From Streptomyces sp. (lineage in GTDB: Bacteria > Actinomycetota > Actinomycetes > Streptomycetales > Streptomycetaceae): a stretch of 14,840 bases of DNA. Positions 14,697 to 14,840 of the stretch are shown piece by piece. Position 1 is the stretch's first letter, and every line of letters starts with the position of its first letter. The notes beneath the pieces are model-generated. The model had not been told where the DNA came from. It saw only the letters and a list, made by a program, of their open reading frames with translations, and made no database searches. A program made the position numbers and the translations under genes. The DNA lies in NCBI GenBank assembly GCA_003519485.1, contig DOWQ01000791.1, positions 1 to 14,840 on the forward strand. Reading direction: 5' to 3'.

Positions 14697-14840
14697 TTGC
14701 CGGATATAGATCTGCGTTCCGAGACCGTACCTTCGCCCAAGTACCGTTTGTGCTGCGTTAACTGTGACTGGCAGGGGGAGCCGGAATTCAGACTTCGCTG
14801 TCCCCGGTGTTCGGGTGCACTAGTGTCTCGTGATTCCGTT
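14697..14840 (+). CDS. N-terminus of a PLP-dependent threonine-synthase-like enzyme (cut by window edge)
   Basis: A TTG start at 14697 has AGGAG six bases upstream (14686-14690) and an in-frame TAA at 14691-14693. The 48 residues seen read LPDIDLRSETVPSPKYRLCC, then VNCDWQGEPEFRLRCPRCSG. Two cysteine pairs (CVNC and CPRC) in the form L-x-C-x-x-C...C-x-x-C-x-G-x-L are typical of the zinc-ribbon N-terminus of threonine synthases and related fold-type II PLP enzymes, including those making diaminopropionate-like or dehydro amino acids in antibiotic loci. The PLP domain lies beyond the window, so other zinc-ribbon proteins cannot be excluded. It is 141 bp after the thioesterase gene, same strand, probably one operon. 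Confidence 0.58.
   Translation, partial: MPDIDLRSETVPSPKYRLCCVNCDWQGEPEFRLRCPRCSGALVSRDSV

Overview
The window looks like a Streptomyces chromosome. It has very high GC, strong third-position GC bias, an EF-Tu3-type gene, and several Streptomyces-type insertion sequences. It splits near position 4430 into a conserved left part and a decayed, transposon-rich right part.

1-4415, conserved part: a patatin-like hydrolase (minus, cut by the window edge), a divergent EF-Tu of the tuf3 type (minus), a VTT/TVP38-family membrane protein (plus) and undecaprenyl-diphosphatase UppP (plus). All look intact apart from the edge.

4430-8700, relic region: the 3' end of a MazG-like gene fused by deletion to a piece of a carbamoyltransferase, then a probable cytochrome P450 C-terminal scrap. 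One intact two-gene unit follows: a 130-residue protein translationally coupled to an AbiEii-type nucleotidyltransferase, with a hairpin terminator. After it come about 900 bp without a convincing gene but with iterated short repeats, the N-terminal stub of an IS5-type transposase, and two hexanucleotide microsatellites.

8692-11480, nested insertion sequences: an IS5-family element (near-perfect 26-bp ends, CTAG target duplication) carries an IS110-family element inside its transposase gene. The IS110 element (9385-11051) keeps a roughly 400-bp non-coding end upstream of its DEDD recombinase. That region contains what reads as a bridge RNA. Its two guide segments for the target match the actual insertion site on both sides, and its two donor guide segments match the element's own ends. 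The recombinase has a one-base frameshift and the IS5 transposase is broken several times, so neither copy looks autonomous.

11477-14840, biosynthetic remnant: a stand-alone NRPS-type adenylation protein (minus, one-base frameshift), a type II thioesterase (plus, intact) and the start of a PLP-dependent threonine-synthase-like enzyme (plus, cut by the window edge). This looks like the edge of a nonribosomal peptide or modified amino acid cluster. The IS5 element landed on the stop codon of the adenylation gene and moved its hairpin terminator 2.7 kb away.

The most interesting object is the IS110 element: its RNA guide, its donor ends and its target can all be read and cross-checked inside this one window.
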